Virus record (IMG/VR): IMGVR_UViG_3300033145_000192
Span: 1 to 64,000 of that record
Origin: a virus
Strand: one strand, 5' to 3'
Length of the DNA stretch: 64,000 nucleotides
Shown: piece by piece, positions 52,274 through 60,841 of the stretch
How the letters are laid out: every line of letters begins with the position of its first letter
Position numbering within the stretch: position 1 is the first letter of the stretch
The notes under the pieces: model-generated
Told to the model about the DNA's origin: nothing
What the model saw: only the letters and a program-made list of their open reading frames with translations
Databases searched by the model: none
Position numbers and translations under genes: made by a program

Positions 52274-52698
52274 TAGCTCTCCTGTTGACCACCCATCCTA
52301 TTAGGTGCGCGAGTTGCTGTGTCAGTCCCATATGGAATGTATGTTTGCTTCCTAGCAATATACTTCAAAAGTGGGGTTCTTTCATCATCTAGGTTATAGT
52401 AGGCGGTAACAGATACGTCTCCCGCCACATCTACATACCCATTCAGCCCGCTGCCAATCGTGAGTCTCAAACCATCCTTGCCACCAACGTCATCCCAAAC
52501 GAATGTTCCAGAACCAGGAATTGGAATTGGGGAACAAATCGGTGCAGCATTGTCTCTGAGCGTAAGAACTCGGACTCCAGCCTCTTGGTTGACGGCTACA
52601 ATCTGAGTAAGCACTGGAGCAAATCCGCTCGCAGCAACGATGATAGGAGTTCCAGAAGGAAAGAGAGTATTTACTGTCGCAATTGCAGTGTTTGTCAT
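52273..52698 (-). CDS. probable virion-associated protein
   Basis: 141 residues, beta-rich and glycine/valine/threonine-rich (GTFVWDDVGGKDGLRLTIGSGLNGYVDVAGDVSVTAYYN in parts), as in phage decoration or head-fibre proteins. The promoter position and neighbours support a structural role. No motif. Confidence 0.6.
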   Translation of the reverse strand: MTNTAIATVNTLFPSGTPIIVAASGFAPVLTQIVAVNQEAGVRVLTLRDNAAPICSPIPIPGSGTFVWDDVGGKDGLRLTIGSGLNGYVDVAGDVSVTAYYNLDDERTPLLKYIARKQTYIPYGTDTATRAPNRMGGQQES

Positions 52699-52728
52699 GT
52701 GTCCACCTCTTAACTATTGATTAGCGGA

Positions 52729-53172
52729 CTATACCCTGTCAATTAGTCCAGCATCGCCTGCGCCATCGCTGGCACTGTTGCGTCTGACAATCCTTCTACC
52801 AGTGTTTACTGTGTGTTCCTGTGGCTTGTCTGGGGATAGAGCCGTTGGGACTACTGGATTTGTCTTGTTACCTGCTAGGTCAACCTTGAGCGAACGAGCC
52901 TGGACCAAGTCCTCTCGTGGTGCTCTCGCGTCAACAACTCTACCAGGCAATGTCATTCCGACGACCTTCTCTTCGTAATACGTGACTACGCCACTTTGCG
53001 TAACAATACTACCAGACCCAATTGCTCTAACTGGGGCAGCGGTTACGATGCGGTTAGGAATGTCATCATTGGCAGCAGTCTTAACGATATGTCTGCCCTG
53101 ATTACGGAATGCATAGTTAGCCGTAGCATACTTGTTAACTACAGCAATACCATTTCCACTTAATGAACCCAT
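52729..53172 (-). CDS. MGS-family protein 1 (probable structural paralogue)
   Basis: Begins MGSLSGNGIAVVNKYATANY. Two neighbours begin MGSRN and share the pattern of short aromatic and Arg-Asn motifs (GRRIVRRNSASDGAG at the end). Rich in Val, Ala and Arg, without catalytic motif. Likely a repeated structural protein family; inferred. Confidence 0.6.
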   Translation of the reverse strand: MGSLSGNGIAVVNKYATANYAFRNQGRHIVKTAANDDIPNRIVTAAPVRAIGSGSIVTQSGVVTYYEEKVVGMTLPGRVVDARAPREDLVQARSLKVDLAGNKTNPVVPTALSPDKPQEHTVNTGRRIVRRNSASDGAGDAGLIDRV

Positions 53173-53184
53173 TTTTCACTCTCC

Positions 53185-53709
53185 TTATTCGGTGTCGTAT
53201 GGTGTGATGTCAGTATCGGTTGTGCCATCAGCACCACCAACTGCAATACCAGTGGCATCAAAAATATCTGGGTCTGACTGGTTAGCAGCCGCAAGATTTC
53301 TGTCATTGTCGTTGAAGAACACCTTGCGCTCCAAGACAGTTCTCATAGGTGCAGTTGATACTACGCCGCTTTGTGCTACACCAGCAACCCTGTCACTAAT
53401 GGATGTATGAACACCCAAAGCTCTTGTTACCTTATGCACCGGCTGTGCCGCAAAATCACCATCTGGGTCGGTAAACTTCAAATACTCTTGGCTATGGTCA
53501 GCAGTTCTCTGTGCATTCGTCATGTCATCAGGGCAAAACCTGAGTGGGTCAGTCAACGGAGTTGTGCTGATAATACCCGTGCTAGGAACACTGGCCGTTT
53601 GCTCATCGACTTGCGAATTTCTCGTCTTGACGACATTGGCACGGCTATAGTTCCACAGGATGTTATTCGCCTGTGTAATGCGAGTTCCATCTGAATTTCG
53701 GCTACCCAT
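53185..53709 (-). CDS. MGS-family protein 2
   Basis: 174 residues starting MGSRNSDGTRITQANNILWNY, paralogous in layout to its neighbours. Repeated STxP...RV segments (VSTAPMRTVLERKVFFND). GGAGACATC on the coding strand lies before the ATG. Structural role inferred. Confidence 0.6.
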   Translation of the reverse strand: MGSRNSDGTRITQANNILWNYSRANVVKTRNSQVDEQTASVPSTGIISTTPLTDPLRFCPDDMTNAQRTADHSQEYLKFTDPDGDFAAQPVHKVTRALGVHTSISDRVAGVAQSGVVSTAPMRTVLERKVFFNDNDRNLAAANQSDPDIFDATGIAVGGADGTTDTDITPYDTE

Positions 53710-53717
53710 GATGTCTC

Positions 53718-54125
53718 CTAGCTGTTTTTTCTAGCGACCAGGCCATCATTATCACTGTTTCTGATAACGACACGAGCGCCGGTTTGCATAGCCCTGTATT
53801 GGCTTACACCCTTATTGGCAATTTCTTCCTCAATGGCTGAGGTGGGCACGTATCTCGCACCCACTCTTCCATGGAGTCCATCATTATCACTCTGCGCAAC
53901 CTTTTGCTTATGAGCAAGGCCGATAGTAGAGCGTTGAACAACCTGAACGTCGGGTTGGGTTCCTAATGCAGCGGAATCTCTAGCGTGCAGAGGCGTGTCT
54001 GCCTTGGTGCTTTGTGACCTTGAAAAAGGCACACCAGAGGCAATAACCTGCCTTTGCCCAATGTTATACACACTGGCATTATGTTTTGGAACTACTGAAA
54101 CCCCAGTGGCATTTCTAGAACCCAT
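53718..54125 (-). CDS. MGS-family protein 3
   Basis: 135 residues starting MGSRNATGVSVVPKHNASVY. It repeats NSDNDGL and QSDNDGLHGR motifs, also echoed in the neighbours (RNSASDG). Third member of the tandem family. Structural role inferred. Confidence 0.6.
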   Translation of the reverse strand: MGSRNATGVSVVPKHNASVYNIGQRQVIASGVPFSRSQSTKADTPLHARDSAALGTQPDVQVVQRSTIGLAHKQKVAQSDNDGLHGRVGARYVPTSAIEEEIANKGVSQYRAMQTGARVVIRNSDNDGLVARKNS

Positions 54126-54139
54126 AAATCACCCCTATC

Positions 54140-54685
54140 TTAGCTATATAGAGGAATGTGGTAAACGCCGCCGTTAACAGTTACTTCTAGCCAATCACCA
54201 CAGTCAACGGAGCCAACTCCGGATGGACCGTTAGGGATAGGTGCAACTGGGCCAGCGCCAGATTCCGTAATTCTATTGTAGGTTGCGGACTGCGTAACTA
54301 CTAGACCGGACATCTGTGCGATATTGGAAATGTCTGCGGTGACCGCATCGACAGAACCAGTAACGTCTACACCGGACATAGTTGCCTGGTTTGTTACGGC
54401 TAGCGTGACGAGTGAAGCGCCACCAGTTACGGACAAACCGGATGCAGTTGCTAGGTTAGCAATAACTGCTGTTGGTGTGCCGAGATAGGCTGGCGTGATT
54501 GCTCCAAGACCAATCTCAATCGCTCCACCGCCAGCGTTAACAACCGTTACGCCTTGGGCTCCAGAGATATCGCCAGAAATACTGGCAACTCCATAACCCT
54601 TGGTTAGTAGGTCGTTATCTTCATCAGGTGCAGTCGTTGTCTTGTTTAGCAACCTTTTGATGTTTTCCTTTGAAATCTTACTCAT
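54140..54685 (-). CDS. tail-fibre-like beta-repeat protein
   Basis: Start at ATG 54685 (MSKISKENIKRLLN) after CGGAGGGTTAAA. Residues about 70-150 have repeats of the type ATASGLSVTGGASL, NQATMSGVDVTGS and NIAQMSGLVVTQS, roughly every 25-30 residues, as in fibrous phage proteins. C-terminal WLEVTVNGGVYHIPLYS could be a tip domain. 181 residues. Likely a short fibre or fibre-associated protein. Confidence 0.65.
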   Translation of the reverse strand: MSKISKENIKRLLNKTTTAPDEDNDLLTKGYGVASISGDISGAQGVTVVNAGGGAIEIGLGAITPAYLGTPTAVIANLATASGLSVTGGASLVTLAVTNQATMSGVDVTGSVDAVTADISNIAQMSGLVVTQSATYNRITESGAGPVAPIPNGPSGVGSVDCGDWLEVTVNGGVYHIPLYS

Positions 54686-54686
54686 T

Positions 54687-55019
54687 TTAACCCTCCGAAG
54701 GTAGTCTTTCGAGGCGTCTTTCAAGCCTCTCGATTATGGACAAAGTCTTATTCTGGGTTTCACCCATAGCATACAACTTATCGGTAACTTCCTTTTGTGT
54801 CTCCGCCCAACTTCGGGGCACATACCACAAGGGCACTCCATCCATATCATAATGCGTATGGAGGTCATATAGGGTTTTAAGCATCATCTGTTGTTCTTCG
54901 CTAAGGTAATTCTTATCCTTTTCGGAGAACTTGTTGATGAGAAGCTTAACTAGCCCTATAAGCCCTTCCACGACACATACGACAATTGCTACTATAGCAG
55001 CGATAATCCCTGTTGACAT
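54687..55019 (-). CDS. membrane protein, holin-like topology
   Basis: N-terminal helix (about residues 4-28, IIAAIVAIVVCVVEGLIGLVKLLI) followed by a charged helical region ending in LSIIERLERRLERL. First gene after a TATAAATA late promoter, so late expression is expected. Similar topology to the 47.7-kb gene. Holin is one candidate role, not proven. Confidence 0.6.
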   Translation of the reverse strand: MSTGIIAAIVAIVVCVVEGLIGLVKLLINKFSEKDKNYLSEEQQMMLKTLYDLHTHYDMDGVPLWYVPRSWAETQKEVTDKLYAMGETQNKTLSIIERLERRLERLPSEG

Positions 55020-55086
55020 GGCAACTCCTCTGTTTTATACACCAGAGATTGAAAATCACCACCCAAGAAGATTTTTCGGTGGCTAC

Positions 55087-55094
55087 TATTTATA
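55087..55094 (-). promoter_or_regulatory. late-type promoter TATAAATA
   Basis: Minus strand reads TTCGGTGTATAAATA, identical over 15 bases to the motif at 37104-37111. A weaker GGTGTATAAAAC copy lies at 55026-55037, closer to the gene. Confidence 0.7.
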
Positions 55095-55103
55095 CACCGA
55101 ACA

Positions 55104-55553
55104 CTACCATCTTAGAATAATTTCTAGTGCGCGAGTGAATGCGACCATAAGAAGCTCTACTTCATCTAACCCAATTGGGAGTGATGCTCGCTTAAGCTCT
55201 TCACCTTCTTTCGAACTTATGGATAGATAGTAGCTTCGATAGTCAGTCTGCCACTTTAGCTCGATTGTTTTCGTGCCTCTGTCATTCTTGTGAAACAACT
55301 TGAGTGGGGCACCTGGGCTATCGAGGCGGAAATATGCCATCATCTTAGTGATGTCAGCAATTCCGAGCTTTACGACGATTTTCGTATTTACCCAGTCATA
55401 TGGCTTGTCGCTTGCCATTGGGGCGGTCTGCTTTGCGACTTCCAGAAACATGCAATCATTTCGATTTCCTAGCTTAAATTGCGCAACTCCTCCGGTTTGC
55501 TTCTTGTTAGGCTTGTAAATCGCAACATCACGTCTTCTCTCGTTTTCTTCCAT
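55104..55553 (-). CDS. conserved phage protein, possible ssDNA-binding fold
   Basis: Start at ATG 55553 after AAGGAGTTAAAA. 149 residues with an orderly beta pattern (VAQFKLGNRNDCMFLEVAKQ, NTKIVVKLGIADITKMMAYF, TIELKWQTDYRSYYLSISSK). This recalls small PC4/Whirly-like ssDNA-binding or transcription cofactor folds, but the similarity is only by pattern. Function unknown. Confidence 0.55.
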   Translation of the reverse strand: MEENERRRDVAIYKPNKKQTGGVAQFKLGNRNDCMFLEVAKQTAPMASDKPYDWVNTKIVVKLGIADITKMMAYFRLDSPGAPLKLFHKNDRGTKTIELKWQTDYRSYYLSISSKEGEELKRASLPIGLDEVELLMVAFTRALEIILRW

Positions 55554-55633
55554 TTTTAACTCCTTATAAACTGCGAGGTTACAGACTTTTACGTCCACAG
55601 GTAGTATAGCAGGAAGTTGACCGAGCGGCAAGG

Positions 55634-55663
55634 CCAAAAAAAAAGGCCGCCGAAGCGACCTTT
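55634..55663 (-). terminator. strong terminator
   Basis: On the minus strand AAAGGTCGC-TTCG-GCGGCCTTT is followed by a T-run of nine (plus-strand 55636-55644 is all A). It lies just after the stop of the 55666-56199 gene; the plus strand also has TTTCTTT, so it may act both ways. Confidence 0.85.
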
Positions 55664-55665
55664 CT

Positions 55666-56199
55666 TTATATCTCCAGTATTCTCACGCACTTACAAGGTC
55701 GATGTTGAGTCAGTTCGACCTTCAGAGACATTGGCTCAGGGTGACACGTATTCCACACCTCCCCAAGTTTGTTACCCTCAAGCTCGACCGTGCTGCGGGC
55801 TCTCTTGGGCGTAGGGAGATTCTTCATCTTTCCCTTAACCTTGACCCGCCTACTGGCACGCTGCGAGTTCTTGAACTCCTTACTGGGCTCAACCTTCAGC
55901 TTCTTTGGCCTACATGGCGATGGCAAAAAGGTAACTACCCCTCTACCAAAGCAATTCTTGCAGTTCTTCCTGGCATAAAGCACATTGCGGGGCTTTTTGA
56001 TATCAACTGAATCGGGGTCAACACCCAGAGCTTCCGCTGCTTGTTTCAAACCATCTGCGGCCTCATCGGACGTAAAGATACCATCCCCATCAAGAGCCTC
56101 AACAAATGCGGCCTCCAGGGCTTCTATCTTCCTACGGTCCTCTTCCGTTAGTTCCTTCTTAGCCTTCTCAGGCTTCTCTACGTTCTTATTCATTTCCAT
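55666..56199 (-). CDS. hypothetical protein with Cys-pair region
   Basis: 177 residues. Helical acidic N-terminus (EEDRRKIEALEAAFVEALDGDGIF), then KNCKNCFGRGVVTF, a DnaJ-like C-x2-C-x-G-x-G element, and later CKC pairs, suggesting zinc. The middle is basic (SQRASRRVKVKGKMKN). It precedes the strong terminator and ends its operon. Function unknown. Confidence 0.65.
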   Translation of the reverse strand: MEMNKNVEKPEKAKKELTEEDRRKIEALEAAFVEALDGDGIFTSDEAADGLKQAAEALGVDPDSVDIKKPRNVLYARKNCKNCFGRGVVTFLPSPCRPKKLKVEPSKEFKNSQRASRRVKVKGKMKNLPTPKRARSTVELEGNKLGEVWNTCHPEPMSLKVELTQHRPCKCVRILEI

Positions 56200-56455
56200 T
56201 CCTAAAACTCCCTTGTTTCAGTAGACGTTTTATTCTGTCTATCTGCTCCCTATACCCCATGATATCCTCAATGACCTCGTTATAGGCCACCTCGGCATCT
56301 TCAGCTATCCAAGAACCTTCGGTCTTCCATTCGTCCCCGCGCACGGTATTTCGATAAGCAAGAACTTCACGATACCATCTAACAGCAGCGCGGTAGTTCT
56401 TTTTCGTTTGCATCAAAGTTCCGAGCAACTTTTCTCTCGATGGCTTTGTGGACAT
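56186..56455 (-). CDS. hypothetical helical protein
   Basis: ATG 56455. 89 residues, basic and helical (QTKKNYRAAVRWYREVLAYRN, EDIMGYREQIDRIKRLLKQ). Overlaps the next minus-strand gene by 14 bases. No family recognised. Confidence 0.6.
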   Translation of the reverse strand: MSTKPSREKLLGTLMQTKKNYRAAVRWYREVLAYRNTVRGDEWKTEGSWIAEDAEVAYNEVIEDIMGYREQIDRIKRLLKQGSFRNGNE

Positions 56456-56465
56456 CAATCCTCAC

Positions 56466-57059
56466 TTATTTGGCCACCTTTTTTGAATTTAGTTTCTTCA
56501 TAAGGGTGCGACCTTCTGCCTGGGTTAGTTCTGACAAGTCCGCAACCGCCCTCTTAACGAGCTTTAGCACCTGTCCAGCATCGACGTTCTTACGCTTTGC
56601 TACAACTCTAATACCCTGAATGGTCTCATCCTTGATAGGGTCGTTGTCAGTGTCTCCACCCGCAACTGGAGCACTACCAACCTCTTCCGCACTCACACGA
56701 CTGATATTGAAGGCACGACGAAGTGCGCGAGCTTCAGCTTTCGCTTCAGCAACAGCTACTAGGTGTAGTGAATATGGCTTGTCATGTGCGGCGGGCGTTG
56801 CGTCTGCGCTACCAGAAAACCTTGTCCCGTCATGGAACTCATACTGAATTGTGACGGATGCGATGGGATTGTCGCGTGCTGGAGTGTGCCTGATGTCCGA
56901 ATGCACAGCCCTAACGCCACCACGGTTATTGTGAGCCAAACGCTGTAGGCCCCTCAACAAAACGCATGGAGTTCCACCCTTCTCGAATGTTTCACTTGGC
57001 TTCAGGTCATCGGTGTAATCGTGGCCTGGGTTGAATGGGTTCAATAGTTCATCCATCAT
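56466..57059 (-). CDS. conserved protein, possibly ssDNA-annealing type
   Basis: 197 residues. The block IASVTIQYEFHDGTRFSGSADATPA plus LVAVAEAKAEARALRRAF (read in parts) resembles the core of phage Rad52/Erf-like single-strand annealing proteins, and a basic C-terminal tail follows (GRTLMKKLNSKKVAK). It lies beside an HD hydrolase in a DNA-metabolism group. Similarity is by pattern only, so the role is tentative. Confidence 0.5.
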   Translation of the reverse strand: MMDELLNPFNPGHDYTDDLKPSETFEKGGTPCVLLRGLQRLAHNNRGGVRAVHSDIRHTPARDNPIASVTIQYEFHDGTRFSGSADATPAAHDKPYSLHLVAVAEAKAEARALRRAFNISRVSAEEVGSAPVAGGDTDNDPIKDETIQGIRVVAKRKNVDAGQVLKLVKRAVADLSELTQAEGRTLMKKLNSKKVAK

Positions 57060-57065
57060 ATTCTC

Positions 57066-57752
57066 CTAATAGTTAATTCCATCGTAAATTGTTGAAGGCA
57101 CCGAGCCACTGTCGAACTTCTCTACATAGGCGTCCATCATCTCAAGAGAGTGAATGATGTATGCCTCAACAAACTGTGGCAAAACTGGGCTACTCCACGC
57201 CTTTCGTCCATGATGACTAAGGATGATGTGAAGCAACTTGTCAATTTTCTTCTGGGTAAGCCTATGGTCTGGCTTTTCTCTTGTTGTATTGAAGGTATCT
57301 GCGAGTCTCTGAATGTCTAGTATACCAAATGGTATATGGTGATACAGTGACGCTCTTGGCGAATGGTGATACTCGCTTTTTGGGTCACAGTAACAGACTC
57401 CATGAGCCTCTGTGCTTTTTCCATTTGGACAGGTCTTGGTGTAGCAGTGAATCTTTCCTATATCATGGATTAGGGCTCCAGCTACTACCAACTCCTCATT
57501 CACACGCACTCCAAGCATATTGTAGTGTCTGGCGGTCTGTATACCCAGCTTTGCTACACTAATTGAGTGAAATGCCAAGCCACCCTCATAGGCGTGATGT
57601 ATTTTGCGAGACGACGGAGATGCGAGAAATTCATTCAGAAGCCCTTGGCGTCTGCTAAAAACAAACCGCATGAATTGTCTCATCGGGTTGTCGCGCATCG
57701 CGTCAAAGAGCTTGGTCAAGTCCTGCATCGGGTCAAAATCGGGTGCGTTCAT
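57066..57752 (-). CDS. HD-domain phosphohydrolase
   Basis: HD metal site: H in KIHHAYEGGLAFHS, then GALIHDIGKIHCY (HD pair) and ILSHHGRKAW, the pattern of YhaM-type 3'-5' exoribonucleases and nucleotide phosphohydrolases. 228 residues. Expected to hydrolyse nucleic-acid or nucleotide phosphates with two metals. A short Cys-rich insert (TKTCPNGKSTEAHGVCYC) between helices is unusual and may bind zinc. Confidence 0.82.
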   Translation of the reverse strand: MNAPDFDPMQDLTKLFDAMRDNPMRQFMRFVFSRRQGLLNEFLASPSSRKIHHAYEGGLAFHSISVAKLGIQTARHYNMLGVRVNEELVVAGALIHDIGKIHCYTKTCPNGKSTEAHGVCYCDPKSEYHHSPRASLYHHIPFGILDIQRLADTFNTTREKPDHRLTQKKIDKLLHIILSHHGRKAWSSPVLPQFVEAYIIHSLEMMDAYVEKFDSGSVPSTIYDGINY

Positions 57753-57788
57753 GCTAATCCTCCACGGTTTGACTATAGTGCGAAGGCG

Positions 57789-57995
57789 CTACTCGTCAAG
57801 GCGCGTGCTTTCTTTGAGGGCCTCCTCTACGAGCACCCCCAAATCATGTATAAACTCGTGGAATCTATCCCCTGGAATGACTATATCGTCTCCATCAGAG
57901 ACCTCAAGTATACCGGTATGGCGATACAACTTTTCATAAAGTGAAGCAAGCAGGGCTTTTTTGCTTACTCTGATGTTGTGTTTGCTATTCGGCAT
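57789..57995 (-). CDS. small hypothetical protein
   Basis: 68 residues, basic first half, acidic second half (VSDGDDIVIPGDRFHEFIHDLG). It overlaps the following nuclease gene by 11 bases. No motif. Confidence 0.6.
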   Translation of the reverse strand: MPNSKHNIRVSKKALLASLYEKLYRHTGILEVSDGDDIVIPGDRFHEFIHDLGVLVEEALKESTRLDE

Positions 57996-58755
57996 CTAAG
58001 TGATGAACCACCCCTCGTTTACCTGTTTTGATGACCTCGATAATTTGGTTCACAGCCCTACGGCAAAAGGCAAGCGAGTGTGCCGTAGAATGGTCGCGAC
58101 ATCTAATTACTGTCCAGCCAAATCTAGCGAGTGCGTCCTCTTTGCGCTTGTCCTTAGCCATTACTCGTCTCAAGTTTTCTTCTCCATAAATGGGCTCAAA
58201 GTGCGCTGCTCCATCCCACTCAACAGCAACCGATTCGCTAGGAATGGCGATGTCGATTTCCCATTGGTTTCTGGGGCTAAAGTCCGTTGAACGCTGGACG
58301 GTCTTGTATCCTGCTTCAACTAGCAGTTGAGAAACCATGTTCTCATTCTTACTGCCCATTCCACTGTTTTCTCTATTCGCCCTGTGCATCTTGTTGATGT
58401 TCTTTTTCTTTTCTTCTTCGCTCAAGGCTTCCCATTTCTTGATGGCTCGGTCGGCCTGGGCTTGCTTCTTCGCTGCAAGTTGCTCTGGCGTAAGGGCATC
58501 GAGGTGGTCCTGTATTCCTTCAGAAATCCTACGACGCTCTGCTTCGCTGCGCTCCTTACCAGTCATAGGGTGGCCGTGGCGCTCTAGGAAGTTTTTCTGA
58601 GCGGCGCTTTTGCTACGTAGCGGTATTTTGTGCTTGATTAGAGCGCGTCTAACTGTATTTGGATACGTTCCGTGCTCCACACCAATACTACGTGTGCTGC
58701 GGCCTTTGTCCGTATACTCTTCGTCTAGATATTCGTATGTATTCCACTCGCTCAT
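57985..58755 (-). CDS. Vsr/DUF559-like homing-type endonuclease
   Basis: The C-terminal 110 residues carry a Vsr-like PD-(D/E)xK core: WEIDIAIPSESVAVEWDGAAHF followed by DKRKEDALARFGWTVIRCRDHS. The N-terminal part has a helix-turn-helix (STRSIGVEHGTYPNTVRRALIKH) and a basic helical NUMOD-like linker. This is the layout of phage free-standing homing nucleases. 256 residues. It may spread itself into related phages. Confidence 0.8.
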   Translation of the reverse strand: MSEWNTYEYLDEEYTDKGRSTRSIGVEHGTYPNTVRRALIKHKIPLRSKSAAQKNFLERHGHPMTGKERSEAERRRISEGIQDHLDALTPEQLAAKKQAQADRAIKKWEALSEEEKKKNINKMHRANRENSGMGSKNENMVSQLLVEAGYKTVQRSTDFSPRNQWEIDIAIPSESVAVEWDGAAHFEPIYGEENLRRVMAKDKRKEDALARFGWTVIRCRDHSTAHSLAFCRRAVNQIIEVIKTGKRGVVHHLDAE

Positions 58756-59057
58756 TTGCCAAGCCTATTCATATGCGGAGCAATGCGTTTTGCCTCATCA
58801 ACAATCTCATCTTCTGTTACTCCATACTTGTCACAGCAGAATTTGAGACCGAAGCGAAGGTCTTTCATGAACATGCTCCTCTGCTCGTCCTTAATTCCAA
58901 ACACTTCCGGAGCTACTTCCGGAACTTCCGGACTCTTTCCGGTGGCTTCCACTAGATATTCTTGAATCTCTAGTTCAGAAAACTTGTTCGCTCTACGCCT
59001 GGTAACAAAGACAAACTTGACGCCATCAATCGTGCGCTCTTGTGTATTAAACTTCAT
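58752..59057 (-). CDS. hypothetical protein with PEV repeats
   Basis: 101 residues. A short acidic repeat (SPEVPEVAPEVFG) links an N-terminal beta part to a C-terminal helical part (FGLKFCCDKYGVTEDEIVDEAKR). ATGA-type overlap with the nuclease gene. Function unknown. Confidence 0.6.
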   Translation of the reverse strand: MKFNTQERTIDGVKFVFVTRRRANKFSELEIQEYLVEATGKSPEVPEVAPEVFGIKDEQRSMFMKDLRFGLKFCCDKYGVTEDEIVDEAKRIAPHMNRLGK

Positions 59058-59376
59058 TGATATCAGAACTCCTCCACATTATCTTACGCAAGCGTTTGAT
59101 TTCCGCCTTGTTGTCTTCTGTCAACTCTGCTCCATCTTTTGCAGCAGCGACAATAAGGCCAATCTTGTTAGCAGCCCGCGATACAACGCGATACAACTGA
59201 ATTTTTTTACGATGCCGGTCTATATCCTCTACGTCAAATCCAAACGCACGCTTATAGTCTGCAACTGTAGCATTCTGCTCTACCATGCTGAGAAAGGCTT
59301 GGACGGCTGTAACCGATTTTAGAGCACGTTGAAAGTGTGGATTAGTTCCACAACATCCCCTTGGCTTAAACGGCAT
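59047..59376 (-). CDS. hypothetical protein
   Basis: 109 residues, helical, with a GCCGTN turn near the start and a central basic region (KRAFGFDVEDIDRHRKKIQLYR). Overlaps both neighbours by 11 bases. No family recognised. Confidence 0.6.
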   Translation of the reverse strand: MPFKPRGCCGTNPHFQRALKSVTAVQAFLSMVEQNATVADYKRAFGFDVEDIDRHRKKIQLYRVVSRAANKIGLIVAAAKDGAELTEDNKAEIKRLRKIMWRSSDINEV

Positions 59377-60343
59377 TTGATACCCTCTTTAGGTCAGCCT
59401 CCACCATCTCCTTAATCATGGCTTCAAAGGTATACTTAGAACTCCATTCTAACACATTCTTAGCCTTAGTGGGGTCACCAAGGAGAATGTCAACCTCTGC
59501 TGGTCTGTAGAACTGGGGGTCAACATATACATGTTGCCATGGGTCTAGGTCTAGCTCACCAAATGCAATCTCAAGCAATTCTCTGATACTAAAAGCCTTG
59601 CCAGTGGATACGACAAAGTCGTCTGGCGTGTCTTGTTGTAGCATCAGCCACGCTGCCGTCATGTAGTCATAAGCGTGGCCCCAGTCTCTCTTCGCATCAA
59701 GGTTACCAAGGCCCAGTTTATCCTGAAGCCCCAGCTTGATTCGCGCCGCACCATCAGTAATCTTGCGCGTTACAAACTCAATCCCTCTGCGTGGAGACTC
59801 ATGGTTGAACAATATCCCATTGCACGTAAACATATCGTGTGATTCACGATAGTTGCGTGTCATCCAATAGCCGTATACCTTAGCTACTCCGTATGGACTT
59901 CTAGGATGAAATGGGGTCGTTTCCTTCTGCGGCATTTCCTTGACTAGTCCGAACATTTCCGAACTGCTCGCCTGATAATAGCGCGTGTCTGGCTTGACAT
60001 TTCTGAGAGCCTCCAGACAATTCGTCACGCCGATGGCGGTCACCATGCCAGTGTGGACGGGTTCGCGCCAAGACAAAGCCACGAAGGATTGTGCGGCAAG
60101 GTTGTAGAACTCGTCAGGCTCGTGGGCCTCGACCAGTCTGTGCAGGCTGCCTGAATCTGTTACGTCGGCAAACTCAAGCTCAAAGTCTGGATTCTCAAGT
60201 AAATGCTTGATTCTCCAGTCACCTCCACCCGAGCGCCTTCGCGACATTCCAACAACCTTGTAACCCTTCTCTAGAAGGATATCTGCCAAATAACTGCCAT
60301 CCTGACCAGTTATTCCTGTGATGATTGCGACTTTTCTAGCCAT
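59366..60343 (-). CDS. gmd: GDP-mannose 4,6-dehydratase
   Basis: Converts GDP-mannose to GDP-4-keto-6-deoxymannose. NADP site TGITGQDGSYLADILL (near residues 8-23), Y-x3-K catalytic pair in YGVAKVYGYW, the S/T site in QASSSEMFG and the conserved NHESPRRG and RDWGHAYDYM blocks. ATG 60343 lies 5 bases after GAGGAG. 325 residues is full length. It is the central step of GDP-6-deoxyhexose (fucose, rhamnose, perosamine) synthesis and fits the other sugar genes around it. Confidence 0.92.
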   Translation of the reverse strand: MARKVAIITGITGQDGSYLADILLEKGYKVVGMSRRRSGGGDWRIKHLLENPDFELEFADVTDSGSLHRLVEAHEPDEFYNLAAQSFVALSWREPVHTGMVTAIGVTNCLEALRNVKPDTRYYQASSSEMFGLVKEMPQKETTPFHPRSPYGVAKVYGYWMTRNYRESHDMFTCNGILFNHESPRRGIEFVTRKITDGAARIKLGLQDKLGLGNLDAKRDWGHAYDYMTAAWLMLQQDTPDDFVVSTGKAFSIRELLEIAFGELDLDPWQHVYVDPQFYRPAEVDILLGDPTKAKNVLEWSSKYTFEAMIKEMVEADLKRVSNAV

Positions 60344-60519
60344 CCCCACTCCTCATACTGCTTATTTCTAACAACCTCTGCATGCCTCATGAATCTCTTC
60401 CTGGCATCTCCAGTATATCCGTAATAGTCAGCTATCTTCTTTAGGTCTACGGTCGTGTTCTTCACACACTTCAATGCTCTCATGGCAGTTTCTTTCGGGC
60501 TCACATTCCTTCCGGCCAT
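60310..60519 (-). CDS. small basic hypothetical protein
   Basis: 69 residues, basic helical (MRALKCVKNTTVDLKKIADYYGYTGDARKRFMRHAE). Overlaps the dehydratase by 34 bases and the cupin gene by 92. Possible helix-turn-helix. Not certain. Confidence 0.5.
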   Translation of the reverse strand: MAGRNVSPKETAMRALKCVKNTTVDLKKIADYYGYTGDARKRFMRHAEVVRNKQYEEWGWLEKSQSSQE

Positions 60520-60841
60520 AGTCGTCCTCCATTCTCACAACATCTTCAAGTTCAGTAGAGCTGATTTCTACAATTAGCGCATCCGAAGTTGGCGGCGCTT
60601 CTAGTCTATGGACCATCAATGGGGCAATAAGGTATGGAACAAGTTCCTTCATCTTATACTTTACGCTTTCACGAAGCAGAATAGCACATCCGGAGACCAA
60701 GAACATTGTCTCAGTCTTCTTTTCGTGGTATTGCTTTGACAGCCTGCACCCAGATTTTACGTATATCTCTTTTACGACATACCTATCGGTCTTACTAATG
60801 ATTCGTTCATAGCCCCATGGCTTATGAATCACATTCTCCAT
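60428..60841 (-). CDS. cupin-type mannose-6-phosphate isomerase-like protein
   Basis: Single-domain cupin: HKPWGYERIIS near the start, VKSGCRLSKQYHEKKTETMF with the metal His, and PLMVHRLEAPP. This is the C-terminal domain pattern of mannose-1-phosphate guanylyltransferase/isomerase proteins. ATG 60841. 137 residues, with an acidic tail. It would interconvert fructose- and mannose-6-phosphate for GDP-mannose, upstream of the dehydratase. Confidence 0.72.
   Translation of the reverse strand: MENVIHKPWGYERIISKTDRYVVKEIYVKSGCRLSKQYHEKKTETMFLVSGCAILLRESVKYKMKELVPYLIAPLMVHRLEAPPTSDALIVEISSTELEDVVRMEDDYGRKECEPERNCHESIEVCEEHDRRPKEDS

Noticed and set aside
58899-58950. Repeated TTCCGGA as an operator or repeat array
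   Set aside because: The repeats are in frame and encode PEV repeats in a protein; no independent evidence for DNA function.
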